DNA from: Rhodospirillaceae bacterium
GTDB taxonomy: Bacteria > Pseudomonadota > Alphaproteobacteria > UBA8366 > Aestuariispiraceae
Assembly (NCBI GenBank): GCA_002709955.1
Contig: PAQY01000002.1
Span: forward strand, 500,679 to 564,678
Reading direction: 5' to 3'
DNA: 64,000 bases
Shown piece by piece: positions 20,748 to 28,989 of this stretch. Position 1 is the stretch's first letter. The number at the start of each line of letters is the position of its first letter. The position numbers were made by a program, and so were the translations under genes. A model generated the notes under the pieces. It did no database searches. It had not been told where the DNA came from and saw only the letters and a program-made list of their open reading frames with translations.

Positions 20748-21194
20748 ATGCCAAGACATGCTGAGAAACGCAGCCTGCCGTATCGTGCCGAGGATATGTA
20801 TTCCCTGGTCGCAGATGTCGGGCGCTATCCCGAATTTCTGCCCTGGTGTCGCGCTGCCCGCATACGCAGTCAGACGGAGACATTATTGATTGCCGATCTG
20901 GTGATTGGCTTCAAGGGGGTGACCGAACGGTTTACCAGCCGCGTCACGCTGGATCGTGAGGCGATGTTGATCAAGACCGCCTATGAAGACGGTCCTTTCA
21001 AGTATCTGGATAACAGTTGGAAGTTTATAGATAATCCCGATTCGGTCGGCTGTACTGTTGAGTTTCATGTTGATTTCGAGTTTCGGTCTAAACTGTTGCA
21101 GGCAATGATAGGGCTGGTTTTCACCGAAGCCGTTCGTCGCATGGTTTCAGCCTTCGAATCGAGGGCAAAGGATTTGTGCGGCCCACAATCGTAG
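20748..21194 (+). CDS. Coq10/RatA-type START-domain protein (ubiquinone-binding family)
   Basis: A 148-aa single-domain protein of the polyketide-cyclase/START-like fold. LPYRAEDMYSLVADVGRYPEFLPWC near the N-terminus (in two halves), then LVIGFKGVTERFTSRV, GPFKYLDNSWKF and the C-terminal helix LVFTEAVRRMVSAFESRA are family hallmarks. Members are called RatA toxin in E. coli or Coq10 in alphaproteobacteria and mitochondria, where they bind ubiquinone and support respiration. Next to lipA, and with no ratB downstream, the Coq10-like role is the more likely reading. Confidence 0.88.
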   Translation: MPRHAEKRSLPYRAEDMYSLVADVGRYPEFLPWCRAARIRSQTETLLIADLVIGFKGVTERFTSRVTLDREAMLIKTAYEDGPFKYLDNSWKFIDNPDSVGCTVEFHVDFEFRSKLLQAMIGLVFTEAVRRMVSAFESRAKDLCGPQS

Positions 21195-21369
21195 TTTCTA
21201 CTGGGGGCGTTAGTCCATCGCCAGGCACAAGAAACTGCAATTGCAGTCAGTCACGATTTCTGTTCATGATGGCCCGGATAGACCAACAGCGAAACTTGCG
21301 CCCAGAATTCTAGTGCCATGCGATATCTTGTGGCCTTTCGCCGAGTCATGTAACTCATACACATTAAAT

Positions 21370-21384
21370 TAGGGATTATCCCTA
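21370..21384. promoter_or_regulatory. Perfect palindrome upstream of the XRE regulator (candidate operator)
   Basis: TAGGGATTATCCCTA is a perfect inverted repeat with a single central base, 28 nt before the regulator's start codon. Its place suggests autoregulation by the downstream HTH protein; this is inferred from position and symmetry only. Confidence 0.5.
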
Positions 21385-21412
21385 GTTTCGACGCAGTGTG
21401 GGAGGGATGCCG

Positions 21413-22153
21413 GTGATCACAACGGCGCAGATCCGGGCCGGTCGGTCACTGTTGAACATCAAACAGAGCGAACTTGCCAAGGCGGCGGGGGTGTCTCTGG
21501 CGACCCTGAATAATATTGAGCGCGGTATCGGTGATCCAAGGGCAAGCACGTTGGAAGCCCTGGAACGCGCCCTGTTTCAGGCAGGCGTTGAGACCGAAAC
21601 CGATGGCAGCACAGAAACGGTGCGCCTGCATCGCCTGGCCCGTCCCAGCGCTTACGAGACCTATCACGCCAGTCAGCGGATTTTGGAAAGCCTGTCGCGC
21701 GATAGCCTGCTGAAGGTCCAGCATATCCTGTTCTTTACGCGCCGCGATCATGCGCTGCGGGATGCGGAAGATGCCGTCAAACTGTGCCTGTTGTTGGAAG
21801 GGCGTGTGCGCACCGTGTTGTTTGATCAGGTCAGCTTCACCTTTTCAAACGGGGGGCGGGCGGCGGAGACGTCGGGCATTCTTCTGGCAGCCTTTGCGCT
21901 GCATGGGGATAAGCTGTCGATGTTGGATCGACCAATAGAGGATACGACCCTGGCCCCCTTAGCGGATGCGGTTGAGCGATTAAAACAGACGCCGTGGCAG
22001 CCCTTGTCCCACCCAAAGATGCTGATCGATACATTTGATGATTGGGATGAGAAGCTGGAACGCTATGGCAGTCGCACCGGCCATCCTCTGGGCGATCTGG
22101 TGCGTCTGGTTGGGCCGGGGCAGGTGGTGCCCGCCCTTAACAAGCCTGTCTGA
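21413..22153 (+). CDS. XRE-family transcriptional regulator with C-terminal domain of unknown function
   Basis: A 246-aa protein. Residues 1-60 are a Cro/C1-type helix-turn-helix (TTAQIRAGRSLLNIKQSELA, then GVSLATLNNIERGIGDPRAS). The remaining ~180 residues are a soluble domain I cannot name (SRDSLLKVQHILFFTRRDHA, LCLLLEGRVRTVLFDQVSF). Three starts compete: GTG 21398, ATG 21407 and GTG 21413. Only the last lies 6 nt after the GGAGGG ribosome-binding site and yields the usual short N-terminus (M-ITTAQIRAGR), so I choose it. Its 3' end overlaps the convergent pncC gene by 17 nt. A palindrome upstream may be its own operator. Confidence 0.85.
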   Translation: MITTAQIRAGRSLLNIKQSELAKAAGVSLATLNNIERGIGDPRASTLEALERALFQAGVETETDGSTETVRLHRLARPSAYETYHASQRILESLSRDSLLKVQHILFFTRRDHALRDAEDAVKLCLLLEGRVRTVLFDQVSFTFSNGGRAAETSGILLAAFALHGDKLSMLDRPIEDTTLAPLADAVERLKQTPWQPLSHPKMLIDTFDDWDEKLERYGSRTGHPLGDLVRLVGPGQVVPALNKPV

Positions 22154-22628
22154 CTGCCAGTGCAAGGGCCGCAATAACCGTTGCGCGCCGAACCGCAGCG
22201 CGATCGCCTGGGAAATGATGTTCCTCTATGATCGTCTGTTTATCCCGAATGGCACATCCGATAAAGACAAGGCCTGCTGGTTTACGTTCCGACGCACCGG
22301 GTCCGGCAACACCTGTGACCGCAATAACAATCTGTGCCTGACAGCGGGAAAGGGCCCCTTCCGCCATCTGTTGCGCAACAGGTTTGGAAACCGCGCCAGG
22401 CCCACCCGGACCCAACAGAGCCGCATCGACGCCCAGCATCTCCACTTTGGCACTGTTGGTATAGGTGATAAACCCGCGATCCACGACGTCAGAAGACCCC
22501 GGAACAGCGGTCAAGGCCGCGCCAATCAACCCGCCTGTACAGGATTCCGCCGTGGCGATCATAAGGGATGACGCCCGAAGGCGGGCTAATGTTTCCTCTG
22601 CGATATCATACAGTTCCGAATCTATCAT
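22137..22628 (-). CDS. pncC: CinA C-terminal-type nicotinamide-nucleotide amidohydrolase
   Basis: A 163-aa stand-alone CinA C-terminal domain that deamidates nicotinamide mononucleotide to nicotinate mononucleotide in pyridine-nucleotide recycling. Signatures are ATAESCTGGLIGAALT near the N-terminus, ITYTNSAKVEMLGV and AVTGVAGPGASERKPAG. Length matches the single-domain PncC/YgaD form; the N-terminal CinA domain is absent, as is usual in Alphaproteobacteria. It overlaps pgpA by 4 nt (ATGA type), so it is co-translated in the ispDF-pgpA-pncC unit, and it overlaps the convergent XRE gene. Confidence 0.92.
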   Translation of the reverse strand: MIDSELYDIAEETLARLRASSLMIATAESCTGGLIGAALTAVPGSSDVVDRGFITYTNSAKVEMLGVDAALLGPGGPGAVSKPVAQQMAEGALSRCQAQIVIAVTGVAGPGASERKPAGLVFIGCAIRDKQTIIEEHHFPGDRAAVRRATVIAALALAVRQAC

Positions 22629-23092
22629 AAAGTATCGATCCAGGTTATGAGAAATCCTAGGGCAATTAAGCAGGCCACGGCATACAGGCTGGCGATCACA
22701 TCGTCTATCATGACCCCAAATCCGCCAGAAACCTGACGATCTGCCCAGCTGATGGGCCAGGGTTTCAGAATATCGAAGAACCGGAATAACAGAAACCCGG
22801 TCAGGACATGCTGCCAGGTGAAGGGAACGAAGGCCAGCGTGATCCAGACGGCGACAACCTCATCGACAACAATTTCAGAGGCATCGTGGGATCCCTTCAC
22901 CTTGTCATATTCATTTGCGGCCCAAACCCCAATGGGAAACAGGATCGCGGCGGCGGGCAGCAGATACCAGCTTTCCCCAAAATGAACGATGGCCCAGGCG
23001 AAGGGGATAGCAGCCAGGCTGCCCCAGGTGCCGGGGGCGGGCTTTAACAAGCCACTGCCAAACCAGGTTGCGATCAGAAGGGCCGGGCTCAT
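22625..23092 (-). CDS. pgpA: Phosphatidylglycerophosphatase A
   Basis: A 155-aa membrane phosphatase that removes phosphate from phosphatidylglycerol phosphate. The N-terminal [21 protein letters not shown] is the family's first conserved block; [18 protein letters not shown] carries the acidic metal-binding residues; [15 protein letters not shown] follows, with the [16 protein letters not shown] end block. About four hydrophobic segments are visible. It overlaps ispDF at its 5' end and pncC at its 3' end by 4 nt each, the normal alphaproteobacterial gene order. Confidence 0.95.
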   Translation of the reverse strand: MSPALLIATWFGSGLLKPAPGTWGSLAAIPFAWAIVHFGESWYLLPAAAILFPIGVWAANEYDKVKGSHDASEIVVDEVVAVWITLAFVPFTWQHVLTGFLLFRFFDILKPWPISWADRQVSGGFGVMIDDVIASLYAVACLIALGFLITWIDTL

Positions 23093-24294
23093 AAACCATC
23101 CTCGCTGGGCATGACAGAGACGGTTGCGACGGCTTGACAGGCAATGCCTTCCCCACGTCCGGTAAAGCCCAGCTTTTCTGTCGTCGTGGCCTTCACAGAG
23201 ACGCGGTCCAGGGACAGGTTCAGGATATCGGCAATTCGTTCCCGCATGGCCTGTCGATGGGGACCAATTCGGGGTGCTTCACAGATCAGGGTCGCATCGA
23301 TATGCAGAATGCGCCCGCCGGATTGGGCGACCAGCAGGGCGGCATGGCGCAGGAACTGATCGGAGGCTGCGCCCCGCCATTGCGGATCGCTGGGGGGGAA
23401 GTGATCGCCAATGTCCCCCTGCGCAATCGCGCCAAGAAGGGCGTCGGTGATCGCATGCAGGCCGACATCGGCGTCGCTGTGCCCCTTCAATTGCTGCGAA
23501 TGGGGGATTTTGACACCGCACAGCCAGACACCATCACCGGGTTCAAACCGATGCACATCGAAGCCCATGCCAGTCCTGGTTTCCTGCAATGACGCCATAG
23601 TCTGTTCGGCCTCCTGAAAGTCACGCTCTGTCGTCAGCTTGATATTGGCCGCATCGCCCTCTACCAACTGCACTGTCCCGCCGGACAGTTCAACCAATGC
23701 CGCATCATCGGTCGCTTCCGGTCCATTCTGTGCGGCGCGGTGCAGGTCTAAGATGGCGTCCAGGTGAAATCCCTGGGGTGTTTGTGCGCGATACAATCCC
23801 TGTCTTGATACCGTTGCCTGTATCGTCTGACCGTTCTGTGACTGTTTCAGCGTATCGATCACGGGCAGGGCGGGAATTGCAGCCCCCGTTTGTTGCGTTG
23901 CCATCAGCACCCGATCAATTAGGGCATTGTTGATAAAGGGTCGAGCAGCATCGTGAACAAGCACCAACTCACCTTCAGAAACCACATTAGCTAATGCCTG
24001 CAATCCCCTAAAAACACTTTCTTGCCTGGTCTTTCCACCTTGCTGAAGCAAGATATCAGAAAGGCCCTGTACGGACGGGGCGCACAATGCCTCCTGTCCG
24101 TCGCCAATCACGACAACGATTTTACCCAGGCCAGGATGGGCGCGAAATTGATCAATCGTTCTGCGCAAAACCGGTATGCCCGCCAGGGGTCTGTATTGTT
24201 TCGGAATGGCCCCGCCGACGCGCATGCCCTGACCCGCAGCGACGATCACAGCATGAAATGTGCATCCTGTTCTGGGCGCTGTTTCAAAGGGCAT
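23089..24294 (-). CDS. ispDF: Bifunctional IspD-IspF enzyme of the MEP isoprenoid pathway
   Basis: A 401-aa fusion. Residues 1-235 are 2-C-methyl-D-erythritol 4-phosphate cytidylyltransferase ([40 protein letters not shown]). Residues 240-401 are 2-C-methyl-D-erythritol 2,4-cyclodiphosphate synthase ([19 protein letters not shown], then [20 protein letters not shown] and [11 protein letters not shown], holding the metal ligands). The enzyme makes the CDP-ME and cyclodiphosphate intermediates of isopentenyl diphosphate synthesis. The fused form is common in Alpha- and Epsilonproteobacteria. It is the first gene of a three-gene unit and is divergent from the CcsA-like gene. Confidence 0.97.
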   Translation of the reverse strand: MPFETAPRTGCTFHAVIVAAGQGMRVGGAIPKQYRPLAGIPVLRRTIDQFRAHPGLGKIVVVIGDGQEALCAPSVQGLSDILLQQGGKTRQESVFRGLQALANVVSEGELVLVHDAARPFINNALIDRVLMATQQTGAAIPALPVIDTLKQSQNGQTIQATVSRQGLYRAQTPQGFHLDAILDLHRAAQNGPEATDDAALVELSGGTVQLVEGDAANIKLTTERDFQEAEQTMASLQETRTGMGFDVHRFEPGDGVWLCGVKIPHSQQLKGHSDADVGLHAITDALLGAIAQGDIGDHFPPSDPQWRGAASDQFLRHAALLVAQSGGRILHIDATLICEAPRIGPHRQAMRERIADILNLSLDRVSVKATTTEKLGFTGRGEGIACQAVATVSVMPSEDGL

Positions 24295-24392
24295 AAGCGG
24301 GTTTCCTATTCACTTTCCGGCATGTCTGGTGCGACACAGATGGCTTAGAATTGTCGTTTCAGGCTGGCGCGACGGGTGCTATATACCCCACC

Positions 24393-25187
24393 ATGATAAT
24401 AGAGTCGCCCGTCTTTCAAATCATCGCATTGTGTTGCTTGGGTCCAGCGATTTGGGCTTCGATCCGGAATTGGCCGCGCAACGCTGTCTATTGGGCCGTA
24501 ATCGCGCTTGCTGTGCTTGGCCCGGTCCTATGGTGCTTTGGTGTCTTGCAGGCAGGGTGGCGAACGGATTTTTCCTTCACAATCTGGGTTTCGGTCGCTA
24601 CGACACTGACCTTGCTGACAATGCTGGCCCTGCGGCTGGAGGCGGCACGTCGCCTGATCGTTCTGGCGCTGCCGTATCTTGCCTTCCTGATTGGTTTTGC
24701 GATTCTCTCAAATCGGGGGGATCATAATCTTGCCCAGCCGCCTGATATCTGGGTGATCGTTCATATCATTGTTGCGGTGATGACCTATGCGCTGTTGACC
24801 CTGGCGGCGGTTGCGGCCCTGGCGGTGTTCATTAAGGAACGCGCCCTGAAGGCCAAGCGCAGCGGCGCTGTTGCGTCAGTGTTGCCGTCGGTTGCGGAAG
24901 GCGAAAGCCTGCAAGATCGCCTTATGGCAACCTGTGAGGGTGTGTTGGGCCTGGGTCTGGTCACGGGCATCGCCATTCATGTGGAACATGGACAGCGCTT
25001 GCTGGAACCGGATCATAAGACCGTCCTGACATTCGCTGCCTTTGTTGTGATTGGCGTGCTGTTGATCCTGCAACGCTATAGCGGATTGCGGGGGCGGCGT
25101 GCGTCCCAATTTGTCATGATGGCGTATCTGCTGGTGACTTTGGCCTATCCGGGCGTGAAGTTCGTATCGGATGTCTTGTCCGGATAA
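24393..25187 (+). CDS. CcsA/YpjD-family cytochrome c biogenesis-type membrane protein
   Basis: A 264-aa integral membrane protein with about eight hydrophobic segments. The stretch DIWVIVHIIVAVMTYALLTL, the ALAVFIKERALKAK loop and the late GIAIHVEHG/LLILQRYSGLRGRRAS pattern resemble the small CcsA-like (YpjD) group, thought to handle heme or act in cytochrome c maturation; function in this group is not settled. The tryptophan-rich heme motif of full-length CcsA is not evident. I use the ATG at 24393, because the upstream 14 codons run into the ispDF promoter region. It lies about 100 nt upstream of dusB-ntrBC and could be transcribed with them. Confidence 0.72.
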   Translation: MIIESPVFQIIALCCLGPAIWASIRNWPRNAVYWAVIALAVLGPVLWCFGVLQAGWRTDFSFTIWVSVATTLTLLTMLALRLEAARRLIVLALPYLAFLIGFAILSNRGDHNLAQPPDIWVIVHIIVAVMTYALLTLAAVAALAVFIKERALKAKRSGAVASVLPSVAEGESLQDRLMATCEGVLGLGLVTGIAIHVEHGQRLLEPDHKTVLTFAAFVVIGVLLILQRYSGLRGRRASQFVMMAYLLVTLAYPGVKFVSDVLSG

Positions 25188-25288
25188 ATCGACGCATAGC
25201 CTAAGGTTTTGCGTAAAAGGTCTGGTAAGACCAATGATTCCACGGTAGAACCCAAAATCCGCAATTGCCTAAAGAATGGGCGTTCATT

Positions 25289-26311
25289 GTGACTGCACAG
25301 AAAATCAGCAGTACGCTTTCGGGCCTGTCTGTCGGCCCCCACCGTATCGAGACGCCGGTTTATCTGGCGCCCATGTCGGGTGTGACAGATCTTCCTTTCC
25401 GGACCGTGGCCCAGGAATTGGGTGCGCAAGCCGTTGTTTCTGAAATGATTGCCAGTGGTGAAGCCATTCGGGAAACGCGCGGCACCCTAAAGCGGGCGCG
25501 CGCCGGCACTGGGGCTGGCCCGCATATTGTCCAGTTGGCCGGCCATGATCCGGCAATCATGGCGGAGGCTGCGCGACTGTGTACGGATTTAGGCGCGGAT
25601 ATCATTGATTTGAATTTTGGATGCCCCGCGAAAAAGGTGACACGCAAGCTGTGCGGATCGGCCCTGATGCGCGACCTGGATCAGGCCCTGGCGATAGTTG
25701 AGGCTGTGGTGGCTGCTGTTGACGCGCCGGTCACGATAAAGATGCGGACCGGCTGAGATCAGGATTGCCGCAATGCGCCCGACTTCGCCAGGCGGGCTGA
25801 AAATGCGGGCGTCCGGCTGGTCACGGTTCATGGGCGCACCCGCGAACAGAAATATACCGGCAGCGCCGACTGGTCTTTTATCCGGACGGTGAAGGCTGCG
25901 GTCACCATTCCGGTAATCGCCAATGGGGATATAAAGAGCTTTTCCGATATCGACGACTGTCTGGCGGCGTCTGGCGCAGATGGGGTCATGATCGGGCGTG
26001 GCGCACAGGGCCGCCCCTGGTTTCCGGGACACGCCATCGCCTATCTGCGCGACGGTGTTGTCATGGCGGAGCCACCGCCATCCCAGCGGCGCGACATTCT
26101 GTTGCGGCATCTGGATGGTATTTTAAGCCATCACGGAACCAATATCGGATTGCGCATCGCCCGCAAGCATATCGCCTGGTCAATTGCGGGATTGGACGGG
26201 GCTGCCGCCTTTCGGTCCCAGGCCATGGCGGCAGAAGATTACAGGGCCGTCCAGGCGATCATCCGGGCCGCCTTTGAAATACAGCAAGAGTATCTGGGGG
26301 AGGCCGCATAG
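25289..26311 (+). pseudogene. dusB: tRNA-dihydrouridine synthase DusB (nifR3), interrupted by an in-frame TGA
   Basis: The frame encodes a full-length 340-codon DusB/NifR3 flavoenzyme, which reduces uridine in the tRNA D-loop, except that codon 156 is TGA (25754-25756). Before it: VYLAPMSGVTDLPFR, DLNFGCPAKKVTRK (catalytic Cys) and VTIKMRTG. After it, in the same frame: [20 protein letters not shown], then [25 protein letters not shown] and [13 protein letters not shown]. In E. coli DusB the equivalent block reads IRTGW, so TGG has become TGA by one base. No frameshift or other damage is visible, so the lesion is recent, a sequencing error, or read through. Start is the GTG at 25289 by homology. 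The last base overlaps the ntrB start, as in the normal nifR3-ntrBC operon. Confidence 0.9.
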
Positions 26312-27456
26312 TGCTGAATGCCATAAAGAATACTTTTGGGGGTGGCCCGTCGCGCCCTGGCGCTGACAGTGTTATCGACTCCATTCCAGATCCGATCATT
26401 GTTGTCGATGAACATAACGATGTCGTCTTTTTGAACGCAGCCGGTCAGAATTTCCTGCAAGGGTCGGAAACAATGCTGGTTGGCGTCAATCTGCAGGATC
26501 TGATCCCCCATGACAGCCCGATCCTGGCTGTCGTGGATCGTGCCCGGCGGGTTGGCAGTTCCATGACCGTGCATGGTGTCCGGCTGTCCACGCCGCGCCT
26601 TGGGGCCCATACCGTGACCGTAGATGCGGCCCCCTTGGCAGATCGCCGGGATTGTATCGTCATCACAGTCAAGGAACATTCCATCGCGGGCAAAATTGAC
26701 CATGCCATGACGCAACGGGGGGCGGCCCGCTCTGTCACCGCATTGGCAGCAATGCTGGCGCATGAGGTCAAGAATCCGCTGTCTGGCATTCGCGGTGCGG
26801 CGCAATTGCTGGAAAGCATGGTTCCCGCCGAAGACCGCCAGCTGACCGTTCTGATCACCGAAGAAACCGACCGGATCGTGAAATTGCTGGATCGGATGGA
26901 GATTTTTTCCGACCGTCCACATTTAATCCGCGAACCGGTCAACATCCATCAGGTGCTGGACCGTGTGCTGGAAATTGCCCGCAATGGATTTGGTAAGGGA
27001 ATGCGGCTGATATCCAACTATGATCCCTCACTGCCACCCATATTGGGCGACAGGGATCAACTGGTGCAGATTTTCCTTAATCTGGTGAAAAATGCAGCGG
27101 AAGCCGCGGCGGATGGGGCACCGGGCGATCCAGAAATAATCGTATCGACCGCCTATCGCCATGGCGTTCGGCTGGCCGTTCCTGGCCTGGATGCGCCGAT
27201 GCATCTGCCCCTGGTCGTGTCCGTCCGGGATAATGGTGGCGGCATAACCGATGATTTGCGCCCGCATCTGTTTGATCCCTTTATTACAACGAAATCCGGT
27301 GGCTCTGGCCTGGGATTGGCGCTGGTGGCGAAACTGGTTTCAGAACATGGCGGTGTCATTGATTTTGAAAGCCGCCCAAGACGCACAATTTTTTCGGTGA
27401 TGCTGCCTGTCCTGCGCGCTGAAAAGAAACTGCCGAAATCCGGAAGGAAGGGGTAA
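26311..27456 (+). CDS. ntrB: Nitrogen regulation sensor histidine kinase NtrB
   Basis: A 381-aa soluble kinase that phosphorylates and dephosphorylates NtrC according to nitrogen status through PII. A PAS-like domain at 20-125 ([20 protein letters not shown]) precedes the H-box at about residue 150 ([18 protein letters not shown]). The ATPase domain holds [12 protein letters not shown] (N-box), [12 protein letters not shown] (G1) and [14 protein letters not shown] (G2). It starts with GTG overlapping the TAG stop of dusB by one base, so its translation may depend on ribosomes finishing dusB. That makes the upstream nonsense codon potentially polar on ntrB. Confidence 0.95.
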   Translation: MLNAIKNTFGGGPSRPGADSVIDSIPDPIIVVDEHNDVVFLNAAGQNFLQGSETMLVGVNLQDLIPHDSPILAVVDRARRVGSSMTVHGVRLSTPRLGAHTVTVDAAPLADRRDCIVITVKEHSIAGKIDHAMTQRGAARSVTALAAMLAHEVKNPLSGIRGAAQLLESMVPAEDRQLTVLITEETDRIVKLLDRMEIFSDRPHLIREPVNIHQVLDRVLEIARNGFGKGMRLISNYDPSLPPILGDRDQLVQIFLNLVKNAAEAAADGAPGDPEIIVSTAYRHGVRLAVPGLDAPMHLPLVVSVRDNGGGITDDLRPHLFDPFITTKSGGSGLGLALVAKLVSEHGGVIDFESRPRRTIFSVMLPVLRAEKKLPKSGRKG

Positions 27457-27461
27457 TCGCG

Positions 27462-28919
27462 ATGGCCGGCGAAACAATCCTTGTAGCGGATGATGATCGG
27501 GCTATCCGCACTGTTGTGACCCATGCCTTGACGCGCCAGGGCTATGAAGTCCGCGCCACAGGCAATGCCGCGACCTTATGGCGCTGGGTATCGGAAGGAG
27601 AGGGCAATCTGGTCGTAACCGATGTGGTGATGCCAGACGGCAATGGCCTGGACCTGATCCCGCAGATCCGCAAGATTCGTCCCGATCTGCGCGTTATTGC
27701 GATGAGCGCACGCAATACCCTGTTGACCGCCGTGAAGGCGACAGAGCGCGGGGCCTTTGAATATCTGCCAAAGCCGTTTGATTTGACGGTTCTGGTCGAT
27801 ACCGTCGGGCGCGCCCTGAAATCTCAGGTCAGCGATCCAGGCGATATTGCCCCCAACGATTCAGAAGAAGAGCCGATGCCCCTGATCGGACGGTCGGCGG
27901 CGATGCAGGATGTGTATCGCGTGATTGCGCGCCTGACAGGAACGGACCTGTCCGTGCTGATTAGTGGCGAATCTGGCACCGGTAAAGAGCTGGTTGCCCG
28001 CGCCTTGCATGATTTTTCCCGCCGCAAGAATGGTCCATTCGTGGCGGTCAATATGGCAGCCATTCCCCGCGACTTGATCGAAAGTGAATTGTTCGGGCAT
28101 GAGCGCGGCGCCTTTACGGGCGCAACGCAGCGGAAATCCGGGCGGTTTGAACTGGCCGAAGGCGGGACCCTGTTTCTGGACGAAATCGGCGATATGCCGC
28201 TGGAAGCCCAAACGCGGCTGCTGCGAGTGCTGCAAGAGAGTGAATATACCATGGTCGGCGGGCGCAATCCGATCAAGACGGATGTTCGGATCGTCACCGC
28301 AACGCACCGGGATTTGCGTCAACTGGTCTCGCAAGGCCTGTTCCGGGAAGATTTGTATTATCGCCTGAATGTTGTGCCCATTCGATTGCCGCCATTGAGA
28401 GAGCGTCGGGAAGACGTGCCAGACCTGGTGCGGCATTTTCTGATCAGCGCCGCGGAATCGGGGCTGCCCCTGAAGACCCTGACAGAAGCATCGATGGAGC
28501 GTCTGATGCGCCACCGCTGGCCGGGTAATGTGCGCGAGTTGGAGAATCTGGTGCGCCGCCTGGGGGCCTTATACGCACAGGATCGTATCGATCAGGAAAT
28601 TATTGAGGCGGAATTGGGCGAAGCCCCCAGTTTCACAGGTCCACAAGAGGCGCAAGACCCTGGCTCAGAAAGTCTGTCGGATGCCGTCCATCGCCATCTG
28701 ACAGTTTATTTTGAGACACATGGCGATCAATTGCCAGCGGCTGGGCTGCACGCCCGAATCTTGCGCGAGATTGAGCGGCCCCTGATCGAAATCAGTTTGA
28801 ATGCGACCCGTGGCAACCAGGTCAGAACCGCAGAATTGTTGGGCCTGAACCGAAACACGCTGCGCAAGAAGATCCGGGATCTGGATATCTCTGTCGTTCG
28901 CGGTGGCAAAGACGCATGA
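27462..28919 (+). CDS. ntrC: Nitrogen regulation response regulator NtrC
   Basis: A 485-aa sigma-54 activator. The receiver domain (1-120) has the acidic ADDDR pair and the phosphoacceptor Asp in [11 protein letters not shown]. The AAA+ domain (about 140-380) has Walker A GESGTGKE, an intact sigma-54-contacting GAFTGA loop at residues 216-221, Walker [10 protein letters not shown], and the [17 protein letters not shown] segment. The C-terminal Fis-type HTH is [20 protein letters not shown]. It starts 5 nt after ntrB with an AAGGAAGGGG ribosome-binding site. It serves as the internal comparison for NtrX, which lacks the same loop. Confidence 0.97.
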   Translation: MAGETILVADDDRAIRTVVTHALTRQGYEVRATGNAATLWRWVSEGEGNLVVTDVVMPDGNGLDLIPQIRKIRPDLRVIAMSARNTLLTAVKATERGAFEYLPKPFDLTVLVDTVGRALKSQVSDPGDIAPNDSEEEPMPLIGRSAAMQDVYRVIARLTGTDLSVLISGESGTGKELVARALHDFSRRKNGPFVAVNMAAIPRDLIESELFGHERGAFTGATQRKSGRFELAEGGTLFLDEIGDMPLEAQTRLLRVLQESEYTMVGGRNPIKTDVRIVTATHRDLRQLVSQGLFREDLYYRLNVVPIRLPPLRERREDVPDLVRHFLISAAESGLPLKTLTEASMERLMRHRWPGNVRELENLVRRLGALYAQDRIDQEIIEAELGEAPSFTGPQEAQDPGSESLSDAVHRHLTVYFETHGDQLPAAGLHARILREIERPLIEISLNATRGNQVRTAELLGLNRNTLRKKIRDLDISVVRGGKDA

Positions 28920-28989
28920 CATCATCGCCGCACAAGGCGCAGACTCCGCTTGCAGACAGGCCGCCTAATTGTGCTAAACCTGCTTGGCG

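Noticed and set aside
25754..25756. Selenocysteine or a TGA=Trp code as the explanation for the dusB stop
   Set aside because: DusB has Trp, not Cys/Sec, at this place, and no selenocysteine function is known there. TGA ends many genes in the window, so a general code change is excluded. Error, mutation or read-through remain.
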